Shown here in pieces: positions 52,195-60,483 of a stretch of 64,000 nt of DNA. Source of the stretch: JAZDRH01 sp047470865 (GTDB lineage: Bacteria > Pseudomonadota > Gammaproteobacteria > Pseudomonadales > Pseudomonadaceae). The notes below the pieces were generated by a model. That model searched no databases and was not told the DNA's origin. It saw only the letters and a program-made list of their open reading frames with translations. Each line of letters opens with the position of its first letter. The first letter of the stretch is position 1. The position numbers and the translations under genes were made by a program. The stretch spans positions 124,001-188,000 of the forward strand of contig NZ_JAZDRH010000002.1 of NCBI RefSeq assembly GCF_047470865.1, written 5' to 3'.

Positions 52195-54344
52195 ACCCCC
52201 AACTCCTCAAAGTTACGGGCAATTTTTTCGGCCAGCTCTGCGGCTTCGGCATTTAAACCTTGTAGCTCAATATGAATATCGCGCAGTGCTTCTTCAAAAT
52301 CGAAGTCTTCATCCACTTCTTCCGGTGCCACACCCACATAGCGGCCGGGCGTTAGGCTCCAGTCGGCGGCTTCAATGTCTTTGATGTCCACCAGTTTGAC
52401 CAAGCCTTCTACATCACACAGCTTACCTTCCGGGAAGCGGCTTAATAACCAATGGGCTTGCTTGTAGAAGTAACGCACCTGCTTGAGTTGTTCCACCGCC
52501 AGCTTGCGCGCTTCATCGGCGGTTTTCTTTAAATTGCTACGGCCACGACCATTTAACAGCGTGTTATCCCAGAGTTCGCTGTCTTTTGCGCCATTGGCTT
52601 CGGCCAGTTCAATCACGCGGGTTGCCAACTTATAAGTCAGGTCGATTTCTTTAATCAGGTTGCGGCTTTGTTCGGCCAGGTCTTTTAGGCAGGTATCTTT
52701 ATCGATGAAGTCCAGCAGGCTGGCAGCATCGTTATAGTCGTATTCGTTCCACCATTTCTGCAGGTCGTTGGTCAGGATTTGAAACGCGGACCAACCGCTT
52801 TCGACCGAGCCTTTGGCATTCAGAAAATCGACATAAGGCTCAACACTAACGCCGCCCTGCACCAGTTTGTCCATAAAGGGTTGAAAGGCTTGGCCGAATT
52901 TTCCCAACTGAGTGATAAAGTCTGGTATTGGCTCGCAGGCTAACTCTTCAGATTTTTCACCCTGCTTTTCACAGTTATGAGCCTCAAAAATCGACTTGTC
53001 GATGTAGTGTTTAACTAATTCAACAAAACGCTCGCCTTCGCCACGGTATAGCCAGACCACGGCAGTCAGGTTCTGTTGCTGCTCTGGGCTGAAGTCGTAA
53101 ATCTTGCGGGTGACTTTGCGGTAGACGTTGCGGGCATCCAGCATTAGCACCTTGTCTTTCAGATGTGCAGGCTTGTTTTTATTCAGGAACCACAACTGGC
53201 AAGGAACTGAACGGGTGTAGAAAAAGTTACCGCGAATATCGACCATGATGTCCACATGACCGGTTTTGACTAGCTGCTCGCGCACCTTAGCTTCATCCCG
53301 CCCGGCGCTGGAAGCCTGGGATGACATGACAAAGCCCGCCCGGCCCGTATCATTCAGGTAACTGTAGAAATACTGAATCCACAGATAGTTAGCATTGGAA
53401 ACTTTATTACTTTTGTTCACGCCTGGCAAACCGAAAGGCAGGCGGCGCTTATCGCCTTTGATTTTATCGGCGTCGACTTCATCCACGTTGAAGGGCGGGT
53501 TGGCCATTAGGTAATCGACTGTACCGAACAGGCCTTCGTGGGGATCGTTATAGTAGGTAATGGCGGCTTCACCACCTTCTACATTGCCTTCGAGTCCATG
53601 TACGGCCAGGTTCATTTTAGCTAAGCGGGTTGTAACGCGGTTTTTCTCGTGGCCGTAAAAGGTGAGTTCATGTGGGTCTTGCGCGTGACGCTCCATAAAG
53701 TGGGCGCTTTGTACAAACATGCCTCCGGAACCGCAAGCCGGGTCAAAAATTTTGCCGTGATCTGGCTCCAACACATTCACAATCAACTGCACTAACGATA
53801 CCGGCGTGAAAAATTCACCACCATCGTGCGCACCTTGATCGGCAAACTGGGTGAGAAAATATTCGTAAATACGGCCAAAGATATCACCCGTGGCTTTTTT
53901 AAGCTCTTCTGGGTTGAGCGTACGCAGCAACATACCTAATACATCATTGGGAATGTTGTTGTATTCCTGTTTTGGTAGTTGATTGCGCAGGTTGGTGTAA
54001 TCGGCCTCGATGGAGTCCATGGCATGAATAATGGCTTCGGCGCGATTATCAGCATCCGTCAGAGCAATGAGGTAGTCGAACTGTGCTTCTGGCTTGAGAT
54101 AGATGGCGCTCTTTTTAGAGAAATCTTCTTTTGTAAGCTCGCGGGTTTTACCGCCACGGCTGGGCAGGTTTGCGACAACCTCGTCTTTCACCGCCAGATA
54201 GCGGCTGTAGGCATGGCGCAGAAAGATCAGCCCCATCACCGGCAAAAAGTATTCGTTACTGGCCAGCTCGGAGTTGGCGCGTAGGGTATCAGCCGATTTC
54301 CACAGGCGTTTTTCAATTGCTTCGATGTTTTCCAGTTGTGCCAT
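52191..54344 (-). CDS. hsdM: Type I restriction enzyme modification (HsdM) subunit
   Basis: A 717-residue N6-adenine methyltransferase. The N-terminal helical domain (1-150) is followed by SAM motif I FDPACGSGGMF and catalytic motif IV NPPF (in YLMANPPFNVDEVD). The protein is about 200 residues longer than the common 500-520-residue HsdM; the extra C-terminal part is helical (RSNLKKTADEARKLAVEQLK) and ends in an acidic segment. It would methylate host DNA with HsdS to protect it. It lies 12 bases after a small HTH gene. Confidence 0.95.
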   Translation of the reverse strand: MAQLENIEAIEKRLWKSADTLRANSELASNEYFLPVMGLIFLRHAYSRYLAVKDEVVANLPSRGGKTRELTKEDFSKKSAIYLKPEAQFDYLIALTDADNRAEAIIHAMDSIEADYTNLRNQLPKQEYNNIPNDVLGMLLRTLNPEELKKATGDIFGRIYEYFLTQFADQGAHDGGEFFTPVSLVQLIVNVLEPDHGKIFDPACGSGGMFVQSAHFMERHAQDPHELTFYGHEKNRVTTRLAKMNLAVHGLEGNVEGGEAAITYYNDPHEGLFGTVDYLMANPPFNVDEVDADKIKGDKRRLPFGLPGVNKSNKVSNANYLWIQYFYSYLNDTGRAGFVMSSQASSAGRDEAKVREQLVKTGHVDIMVDIRGNFFYTRSVPCQLWFLNKNKPAHLKDKVLMLDARNVYRKVTRKIYDFSPEQQQNLTAVVWLYRGEGERFVELVKHYIDKSIFEAHNCEKQGEKSEELACEPIPDFITQLGKFGQAFQPFMDKLVQGGVSVEPYVDFLNAKGSVESGWSAFQILTNDLQKWWNEYDYNDAASLLDFIDKDTCLKDLAEQSRNLIKEIDLTYKLATRVIELAEANGAKDSELWDNTLLNGRGRSNLKKTADEARKLAVEQLKQVRYFYKQAHWLLSRFPEGKLCDVEGLVKLVDIKDIEAADWSLTPGRYVGVAPEEVDEDFDFEEALRDIHIELQGLNAEAAELAEKIARNFEELGV

Positions 54345-54356
54345 GGGGCCAGATTC

Positions 54357-54581
54357 CTAGTTATCTTCTGATTTACTGTTTGCTGATTTCATTGCTTCGC
54401 TGACACCAGCGCGGTTGTGCTGGGCGGCGATGTATTGCTCCAGCTCTCTCTGTTTGAATCGCCAGGAGTTACCCACTTTAAAGCCCGGTAGTTCACCACT
54501 TGCGGCCAGTCGATAAATGGTCCGTTCATTCACCTTGAGGTAATCGGCCACGTCTTTGATGGTCAATATAGGGTCACTCAT
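54357..54581 (-). CDS. Excisionase-like helix-turn-helix protein
   Basis: A 74-residue MerR-like (HTH_17) DNA-binding protein with ILTIKDVADYLKVNERTIYR, then the wing GELPGFKVGNSWRFKQ and a polar tail. Such proteins often stand at the head of type I restriction operons and could control them, or act as recombination directionality factors for the island. It is the first gene of the hsd operon; a sigma-70-like promoter lies just upstream. Confidence 0.85.
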   Translation of the reverse strand: MSDPILTIKDVADYLKVNERTIYRLAASGELPGFKVGNSWRFKQRELEQYIAAQHNRAGVSEAMKSANSKSEDN

Positions 54582-54631
54582 GACGAGATTTCTCAGCTAT
54601 GTCGAAGGTGTCGAAAAAGTACAAGAATGTC

Positions 54632-54659
54632 AATATATAGGATCTGGGAGAGAGGTCAA
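54632..54659 (-). promoter_or_regulatory. Candidate promoter of the hsd operon
   Basis: On the minus strand TTGACC (54659-54654) and TATATT (54637-54632) are 16 bases apart, close to the sigma-70 consensus, about 50 bases before the HTH gene. Two GTCGAA repeats (54601 and 54610) lie between it and the start codon and could bind the HTH protein. Confidence 0.55.
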
Positions 54660-54678
54660 GCAAGAACGGTTTTCAGGC

Positions 54679-55230
54679 TTATTGATCGCCAAACAGGCGC
54701 TGGTAGTCGGCCTTGAAGTTGGCAGGCATGTCTGAAAAGTACTTCCAGAACTCGACCAGGCCATTGATGGTCTTCATGTCTGCATGACCACAGTCCAGCA
54801 TGATTTTGAGCAGCTCTAAGGTTGGCATGACCTGCGCATCGAAGGCTTTGGCCAAATCAGTCATATCCTGATCGTCCGTCACAACAGGAACACTCAACTC
54901 CAATGCATAGGCGATATACCAGGCATCTACGCGGGATGGCCCAGGCAGTTCAGTTTGCACATGATCCCAGACGTATTCGAAGGTTTGCTGAATGGACTTC
55001 TTTTGTTTTTTGCTGATTTTGGGGAAATGTTTGCGATTCTCGGCGAATTCCTCGTTATCCACCCAGGGGAACTTGCTTTGTAGTTTTCTGCCAGCCAGCT
55101 CTTCATTGAGCTCAGGCAGAATGTACAGGCAATACTCGTTGTCCCCAAAGGGCACGAACAGTAAGGGGCGTATGGTTTTAGCCAACCTTAGGTAGGCGTT
55201 GGTATCCACGAGGATTTTCGATTGCGGCAT
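54679..55230 (-). CDS. PIN-domain protein (putative toxin nuclease)
   Basis: A 183-residue PIN-like ribonuclease domain. Acidic residues of the fold are at D9 (ILVDTNAYLRLA), in the middle (PSRVDAWYIAYALEL) and at VVTDDQDMTDLA. A Lys-rich stretch (KISKKQKKSIQQ) could contact RNA. It overlaps the XRE-ImmA/IrrE gene by one base (TGATG), so the two are expressed together as in toxin-antitoxin-like pairs. RNase activity is inferred from the fold only. Confidence 0.8.
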   Translation of the reverse strand: MPQSKILVDTNAYLRLAKTIRPLLFVPFGDNEYCLYILPELNEELAGRKLQSKFPWVDNEEFAENRKHFPKISKKQKKSIQQTFEYVWDHVQTELPGPSRVDAWYIAYALELSVPVVTDDQDMTDLAKAFDAQVMPTLELLKIMLDCGHADMKTINGLVEFWKYFSDMPANFKADYQRLFGDQ

Positions 55231-56372
55231 CAGGTCAACTCTGCGTGGATACTCCGTGCATCGAGGAGTGGCATATCCAGCACAGTTTGAACATAACCTG
55301 GCCCTTTATCGTGCTCTTTCAGATATTGTCGGAGCAGGTCGAAGAAAGGAGTTTCAAATGCGCCTTCTACTTTTTCGATGTAGTCGCGCGCGCTTGGCTT
55401 GCCGTATTCGTCCAGCTCATTATCACCGAACAGGGCTTCGCTGATATTTAGGAATTGCTGGTTAAATTTGGTTACCGCACCAAAGAAGGAATTACCCATT
55501 ATAATTTCAGCTCTACCAAGCCGCTTTGCGTACTTGTTAACTTGCTGAAGGATAGTATTTGGGGAAATTACCTGCTGCTCTGCCATCTGCTTTAACGTAT
55601 TGATCTTTGCAGCAGTCGACGGCTTTTTAACCAACACTTCGTAGGTCTGCTCCGCTAATTCATGAGGGTAAAGCAAGCTCGCGGCAAAAGCATCGGCGAA
55701 GTCTTCCGCGTCATCACCCTCAAGGCTTGGCGAAAGACAGTGCCCCAACTCATGTGCCATCCAGAACTTGAAGTCATGGGTATTGGTATCCAGATTCAGG
55801 TATACCCATGTGCTGCCCGAGTCAGGAAGGTGTATGTGTACTGCATTTTCATGACGCTGCTTTGCTCCCCACATAACTGGGACCACAACGGCCTGTAGTT
55901 CGCTGAAGCGGCGAATCAAATGCGTGAAATCCACACACTCCACCGGGCCAAGATTAATATCTTCTCTGACTTTCGCTGTTACCGTTCGAAGATAGTCATA
56001 ATCACAGCTCGGCGACTTGAGTACCGGCGGCATTTCAAAGGTGTCAAACGGCAAATAGGGCACGAGGTGACGCAAAAAGCGACCAATCTCTTGCGCTTTT
56101 TCGATATGGTAATCCTTGGTTTTGGTACCGCGCATTTTGCGGAATGCCACTTTCGGGGCGTGCGGATCTTCCTTGATGACCAAATCATCAAAAGAGAGAT
56201 TTAACAACTTGCCTAACTGAAGTAGCTTGTTAGGTCGGGGAAAAGACTTGTGCAAAAGCCACTGGGAAACGGCTTCTTTGGTTACGCCTAGAGCATCCGC
56301 GACGGCAGTTTGGGTTAACCCTACCTTATCGATCGCCTGCTGTGCTTTATCTGTATTTAGTCTTTTTTGCAT
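55230..56372 (-). CDS. XRE regulator fused to ImmA/IrrE metallopeptidase
   Basis: A 380-residue protein. An N-terminal XRE helix-turn-helix (about 10-55: GLTQTAVADALGVTKEAVSQ) is followed by an ImmA/IrrE zinc-peptidase domain with HELGH (FWMAHELGHCLSP). This is the COG2856 architecture often paired with toxins. I start at the ATG at 56372: an upstream TTG in frame lies within the promoter. The -10 box ends only seven bases before the ATG, so the mRNA is probably leaderless. The protein likely represses its own operon. Confidence 0.86.
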   Translation of the reverse strand: MQKRLNTDKAQQAIDKVGLTQTAVADALGVTKEAVSQWLLHKSFPRPNKLLQLGKLLNLSFDDLVIKEDPHAPKVAFRKMRGTKTKDYHIEKAQEIGRFLRHLVPYLPFDTFEMPPVLKSPSCDYDYLRTVTAKVREDINLGPVECVDFTHLIRRFSELQAVVVPVMWGAKQRHENAVHIHLPDSGSTWVYLNLDTNTHDFKFWMAHELGHCLSPSLEGDDAEDFADAFAASLLYPHELAEQTYEVLVKKPSTAAKINTLKQMAEQQVISPNTILQQVNKYAKRLGRAEIIMGNSFFGAVTKFNQQFLNISEALFGDNELDEYGKPSARDYIEKVEGAFETPFFDLLRQYLKEHDKGPGYVQTVLDMPLLDARSIHAELT

Positions 56373-56378
56373 GCGCGA

Positions 56379-56410
56379 AGTATATGCCGCAGTCAAGTTT
56401 TGTCAAGTTT
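56379..56410 (-). promoter_or_regulatory. Promoter and direct-repeat operator of the XRE-ImmA/PIN pair
   Basis: TTGACA (56406-56401) and TATACT (56384-56379) are 16 bases apart on the minus strand, a near-consensus promoter. The repeat AAACTTGAC occurs twice with a 10-base period (56410-56402 and 56400-56392), overlapping the -35 box, as expected for an autorepressor binding one face of the helix. Confidence 0.65.
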
Positions 56411-56432
56411 AAAATCTCCAGACTAGTGCCTA

Positions 56433-56909
56433 CTAAACCCTCCCTGAAGGTGGAACTTCCTTATCAAACGGCCGGAGTATCTGCGCGGTTTCAGTGTTTG
56501 AGGGCAGCTCAGCCCCTTCTGGTGGGGCCTTATCAACGCTAGCCATCTGTATCCCTTTCTGCCGCACATGAAAGGCGATTTGCTGCCAGCGGCGCAGCCA
56601 TAGCTCTTCTTTTCGCTTGTAGGCATCTAGCTCCGCTTTGAGGCGATCTACCTCTACCTGAAGCTCTTCGGCCTCTTTAGTGGCCTGCTCTTTGGTTTTC
56701 ACCAATCCGCCCGACAATGCTCGCTTGGCGTTGTCATAGGCGGCCTTGATCTCAGATTTAGCTTGGAGCGACTGGCGACTAAAGCCAAAGCGCTCTTCTA
56801 GCACAGCCCAAGTTAGTTTGGAACCAAGTTCTCCCATAGCCCAACGATCTAAATCCGCCACAATGGTATTGATTTCACTATCCGACATACGTCTGAAACG
56901 CTTAGCCAT
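56433..56909 (-). CDS. ginD: GinD-like small protein (HTH plus coiled coil)
   Basis: A 158-residue protein with an N-terminal helical DNA-binding-like region (residues 10-70, LTWAVLEERFGFSRQSLQAK) and a strong coiled coil (about 78-108, EAEELQVEVDRLKAELDAYK). The tail is Pro/Glu rich. By size and position it matches GinD, the small fourth protein of GInts, reported as essential for integration and excision; it is also reminiscent of TnpC of Tn554. It overlaps ginC by eight bases. Confidence 0.75.
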   Translation of the reverse strand: MAKRFRRMSDSEINTIVADLDRWAMGELGSKLTWAVLEERFGFSRQSLQAKSEIKAAYDNAKRALSGGLVKTKEQATKEAEELQVEVDRLKAELDAYKRKEELWLRRWQQIAFHVRQKGIQMASVDKAPPEGAELPSNTETAQILRPFDKEVPPSGRV

Positions 56910-58911
56910 GTTTCACCTCGATTAGATATTGCTCAGGGTCAAAATGCTCAACCCCATTGTCCGCTAATTGGGTTTTTAGGGTTTTAAGTTCTTTATCATT
57001 GTGCGCAAGCCAGTCGGCACTTTTCTTTGGCTTTTGACTACTCATTTTCTGCTCAGCGTTTTTTCGAGCAATTGCCGTGAGTGCATATTGCCGTTTTAAG
57101 TCTTCTAATCGTCCAGCATCGCCTTTTGCCCACACATAGTCCTTGCAGTCTGCTGAACATTGCAAATGGCGCTCACAAGGTGTTTGCGAGAAATTATGGA
57201 TACAAATACCAGTACCGACATCATGCACCGCCTGAACCCTTGCTTTGAGGAAAGCGTCCTGAACGTCAACCGGAATTGCTTGAATCTGTTCTGCTATTTG
57301 TCCGCCGACGAGCCCTTTCTTGATGTCTTGGCGCAGCATAAGCGCTCGCTTTTCTCGTGAGGTATGCTGATACGCTTTTGTGTCGCGTGGATTCGTTCTA
57401 CCAAACCATTCCGTCTGCAGTAGATCACTCAAACCGCCTTCATCAAGCAAAGTATTGAGAGTGTGTCGAAAATGATGACTGGTGAAATCCACCTCAACGC
57501 TAGCAGAGGCATATTCTGCAGCGAGGTCTGGAAAATAACGAAGGAATGTCGAAAACATTGACTGACTGCAGCTGGTCGCCAACCAATGAGCATAAGTGCC
57601 ACTCGAAAGACCGAGCGGCCGGAGGAATAGTAAATCCTTCAGATAATATTCTTTACCAAATTGATCTGTGTGAATGGCTGATAGATAGGCGTCTGAAAAA
57701 TCACGAGCGCAGTATTTTCTCAAACCCTCCTTAGTTGTGAAATGAATTGGATTTCGTGAACGTTTTCCTTGTTTGTTTGACGCATCGGCGTCTGCCCAAG
57801 CTAGGTTTTGTTTGCGAAGCCAACCCGTTGAAATTAATGCTGTATTACTAATCCCCAGTTCCCTTAGATCGCTAGCATAGAACCGCTGTTCACGCGGAAA
57901 TCGCTCCAAAAAGCGTAAGTCCGGTCCACGGGTTTTATGCATCTCTTCTGCCGTCTCGCGAGCAGCGTTGGTGAGCTCCGCTAATTCGTTAAGCACTTCT
58001 TCAACAATAGGTTTAACCTCTGAAGGTAGGTACAATTTGCGTTTCGGAGTGAATACGTCTCCTCGACTTGCTTTGCGCGGGAGGTACTCGATATAACCGT
58101 TCCCTTCGTCATCAACAGACAGTGTTTGATTTGGTAAAAGTGAAACCTCACTAAACCGTCGCCCCGTGCACGCAAGCAAAGTCAATAACAAAACATACAG
58201 CCGGTATTTATGACTTTTCGGTACATTTTGATAAAGCTCTCCAATTACACGGAATACTTTTGGCTCAACCAATTTGTCCGATTTAGTCTCAAGAACCTCT
58301 GGATCATCAAGCCGCTTGTGGCTTAAACCGCCCGTGCTCGCTGGGCGCTTCATTCGCGCGTATTTAAATTGCAACAGAGCCCGGCACAAACCGTTGGCAT
58401 CGCAATGTGCTGCGAACTCTGCAATATGTTTATGGAGGTTATATGCCGTCGTCTCGCGGTAATGTTTTGAAATTAACGCGCATGCATTATCAAGTGCTTC
58501 GGGAGTCAGGTTGAGTAGTTTCTGGCCCAATTGAGTTGCGGCCGCAGCAACATAACCGACTGCTGTTATGAAGTTACGCTGATTGGGCGTTGACTGATGC
58601 TTTCTATGAAATCTTAAAACGAATAATGCCTTACAAACTTCACTCCAACTATCCACTAGAGGCTCGGCGCCTAATTTTGGTGATAAGGTAAAGGCAAAAG
58701 ACGCAGCTTTGATATTTTTTCCTGTCAGCTTCACAAGTCTGCCAGATGTTATATTCCAATTCGATTCATGCCATTTAACCGACCCGAAACCATCTAACTT
58801 CAAAAGCTGTGCTTTGCTGACTAGGGCTTGTAAACTCGCATTCCGATCGCGTTCTAAACGATCAATAAAGGGTATAACTTTAGCTTTGCGTTGCGAGCGA
58901 CCATCAGACAT
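56902..58911 (-). CDS. ginC: Large tyrosine recombinase, GinC-like
   Basis: A 669-residue tyrosine recombinase. The catalytic residues are R (CTGRRFSEVSLL), H and R of the box (TSHHFRHTLNTL), a His replacement in WFGRTN, and the Tyr nucleophile in DTKAYQHTSRE. A Cys-rich segment follows (GICIHNFSQTPCERHLQCSA), probably zinc-binding. It is much longer than phage integrases, as is usual for the third recombinase of GInts and for TnpB of Tn554. It overlaps ginB by eight bases. Confidence 0.85.
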   Translation of the reverse strand: MSDGRSQRKAKVIPFIDRLERDRNASLQALVSKAQLLKLDGFGSVKWHESNWNITSGRLVKLTGKNIKAASFAFTLSPKLGAEPLVDSWSEVCKALFVLRFHRKHQSTPNQRNFITAVGYVAAAATQLGQKLLNLTPEALDNACALISKHYRETTAYNLHKHIAEFAAHCDANGLCRALLQFKYARMKRPASTGGLSHKRLDDPEVLETKSDKLVEPKVFRVIGELYQNVPKSHKYRLYVLLLTLLACTGRRFSEVSLLPNQTLSVDDEGNGYIEYLPRKASRGDVFTPKRKLYLPSEVKPIVEEVLNELAELTNAARETAEEMHKTRGPDLRFLERFPREQRFYASDLRELGISNTALISTGWLRKQNLAWADADASNKQGKRSRNPIHFTTKEGLRKYCARDFSDAYLSAIHTDQFGKEYYLKDLLFLRPLGLSSGTYAHWLATSCSQSMFSTFLRYFPDLAAEYASASVEVDFTSHHFRHTLNTLLDEGGLSDLLQTEWFGRTNPRDTKAYQHTSREKRALMLRQDIKKGLVGGQIAEQIQAIPVDVQDAFLKARVQAVHDVGTGICIHNFSQTPCERHLQCSADCKDYVWAKGDAGRLEDLKRQYALTAIARKNAEQKMSSQKPKKSADWLAHNDKELKTLKTQLADNGVEHFDPEQYLIEVKHG

Positions 58912-60376
58912 TCTCTTGACCCTCTTCGCAGATTTTCACAACTTGTGCTACCGCTGATATCACTTCGTCGAGTTGAATCCCTAGGCGAGCGTTCTCGTAT
59001 TTTTCAAGTCGCTCTTTCCGACTCGCCAATAGGCAATCCAACACCTGCTCATGATCAGCATGTCGGTAGGGCTGAAATTTAGGGCACAAATAACAAGAAT
59101 ATGGCGGGTCGAGGTGGCAAACGCTAGATTCGCCACAAACTCCGATATCGGATTGTACCGTCGGATTTTGTTCGTCAACAAAGATTAGGTGCTTGTCGTC
59201 ACGATCACCATTGACCGCCTCAATATCGCTATCGACGACTTTACCTTTGAAAAAGTTTAGGTAATTCGAAAAGGCTTTTGTGGTTGCCTTATCAAGGTGC
59301 TCGACAATTCTGCCAGCCATTTCAAAATAAACCTGCACATGCTGGGTATCGGTATGATCCAGTATTCTGGCCAGCTCACGCTTACTGATTCCCTCAGCTG
59401 CTAAACCAGTTGCCAAGGTATAACGTAGCCGCCTTGGCGTAACGCGCAGTAGCTCGCCAGTAAGCGGCGAGATAATGTTATGACGTTTCACGAACGCACT
59501 AAGCAAACGAGCTATATCGCTGCTTGTCAGATTAAATACGTTATCAATGTCTTTGGATAAAATGGCGGCTTTGTTTCCATTCCTGTTAATAAGCAATGGT
59601 CGCTCTTCCGGATTCACAAAGGCCCTCTCTGCAAAGCTCAGCGGAACTAACTTACTGACTTCAATCAACTGCTCAATCATGGCACCAAAATGCGGATCGA
59701 GATATTCATCCAAAAGATCGTCTCTTGGATTTACAAATCGCTTTTTAATTCTCGGCATGCGAATGATGTAGCAGGGGTCCTCACCTCCGGGAACCAGACA
59801 TTCAAAATCAGACTCACGCAGAAAAGTTAAGTTAGCTGGATTGCGTCCAAATGCTATTGAGAGCGCAACCACAACCCTCTGCTGCAAATACTCTAATGAT
59901 CGCCCCTCATCCGATTTAAGTGCATTGATTAACAGAGGTAGCTCAAGAGACTTGTGCAGAGGACCACTTTCGGAATCTTCCATCCGAACAGCCTCTCCTT
60001 TCGGATTCCCTGGCAACTCTAATGCCTCAAGTTCTTGCGCATAAATTTCCGAAAAGCCACATTCTGACTTGTTGTCCGCACTCCAAATGTACCACTGTAC
60101 GGGCCTATACATTGCCCACAACCTTTTTCGTGAGCGGGCGCGATTGATAGCGGTTTCAAACAGACCAATTAAGTGCGACTCAGTATCAACTTGAGATACT
60201 GGGCTCCCCCAATGTCTCAGAACTTCTCTCCAAACATCCTGATACGCAGCATAACCCGCATGGGTGGATATTCGTTTAAGTCGGTCAGCAACATGGTCTT
60301 TGAACGCTTCTCTGATTTCAGAGTTAGTTATCTTTGTGAAATTCAGGGTTGAATTATCCCTCGCAGAATAGGGCAA
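58904..60376 (-). CDS. ginB: Tyrosine recombinase, GinB-like; N-terminus interrupted by TGA
   Basis: The open part encodes 490 residues from a TTG. Catalytic residues: R in FGRNPANLTFL, the box as PRRLRYTLATGL (Arg where His is usual), LDHTDTQHVQVYF with the Tyr nucleophile, then a Cys-rich end (CHLDPPYSCYLCP). The frame probably really starts at the TTG at 60487, which overlaps the ginA stop and has GGGAGG eight bases upstream; that longer frame has a TGA at 60443-60445 (codon 15) and then continues through KLITREGKEVDISGDTWRLP, which looks like authentic recombinase sequence. So the gene may be a recent pseudogene, be read through, or use the inner TTG. Confidence 0.8.
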   Translation of the reverse strand: MPYSARDNSTLNFTKITNSEIREAFKDHVADRLKRISTHAGYAAYQDVWREVLRHWGSPVSQVDTESHLIGLFETAINRARSRKRLWAMYRPVQWYIWSADNKSECGFSEIYAQELEALELPGNPKGEAVRMEDSESGPLHKSLELPLLINALKSDEGRSLEYLQQRVVVALSIAFGRNPANLTFLRESDFECLVPGGEDPCYIIRMPRIKKRFVNPRDDLLDEYLDPHFGAMIEQLIEVSKLVPLSFAERAFVNPEERPLLINRNGNKAAILSKDIDNVFNLTSSDIARLLSAFVKRHNIISPLTGELLRVTPRRLRYTLATGLAAEGISKRELARILDHTDTQHVQVYFEMAGRIVEHLDKATTKAFSNYLNFFKGKVVDSDIEAVNGDRDDKHLIFVDEQNPTVQSDIGVCGESSVCHLDPPYSCYLCPKFQPYRHADHEQVLDCLLASRKERLEKYENARLGIQLDEVISAVAQVVKICEEGQENV

Positions 60377-60442
60377 TCTCCAAGTATCACCGGATATATC
60401 AACTTCCTTTCCTTCACGGGTAATTAGCTTCTCTATCTCAGG

Positions 60443-60445
60443 TCA
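60443..60445 (-). other. In-frame TGA in the presumed ginB leader
   Basis: The stop lies 14 codons after a TTG start with a strong ribosome-binding site, and coding-like sequence continues after it in the same frame without another stop. The next base is C; UGA-C is a leaky termination context. Confidence 0.6.
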
Positions 60446-60483
60446 AGACTGCTCGACGGCCTGAGGTTTCGATAATCTAGTAT

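Noticed and set aside
60361..60376. TTG at 60376 as the secure start of ginB
   Set aside because: It has GGAG only one base away, too close for normal initiation, and recombinase-like sequence continues upstream; I keep it only as the end of the uninterrupted frame.
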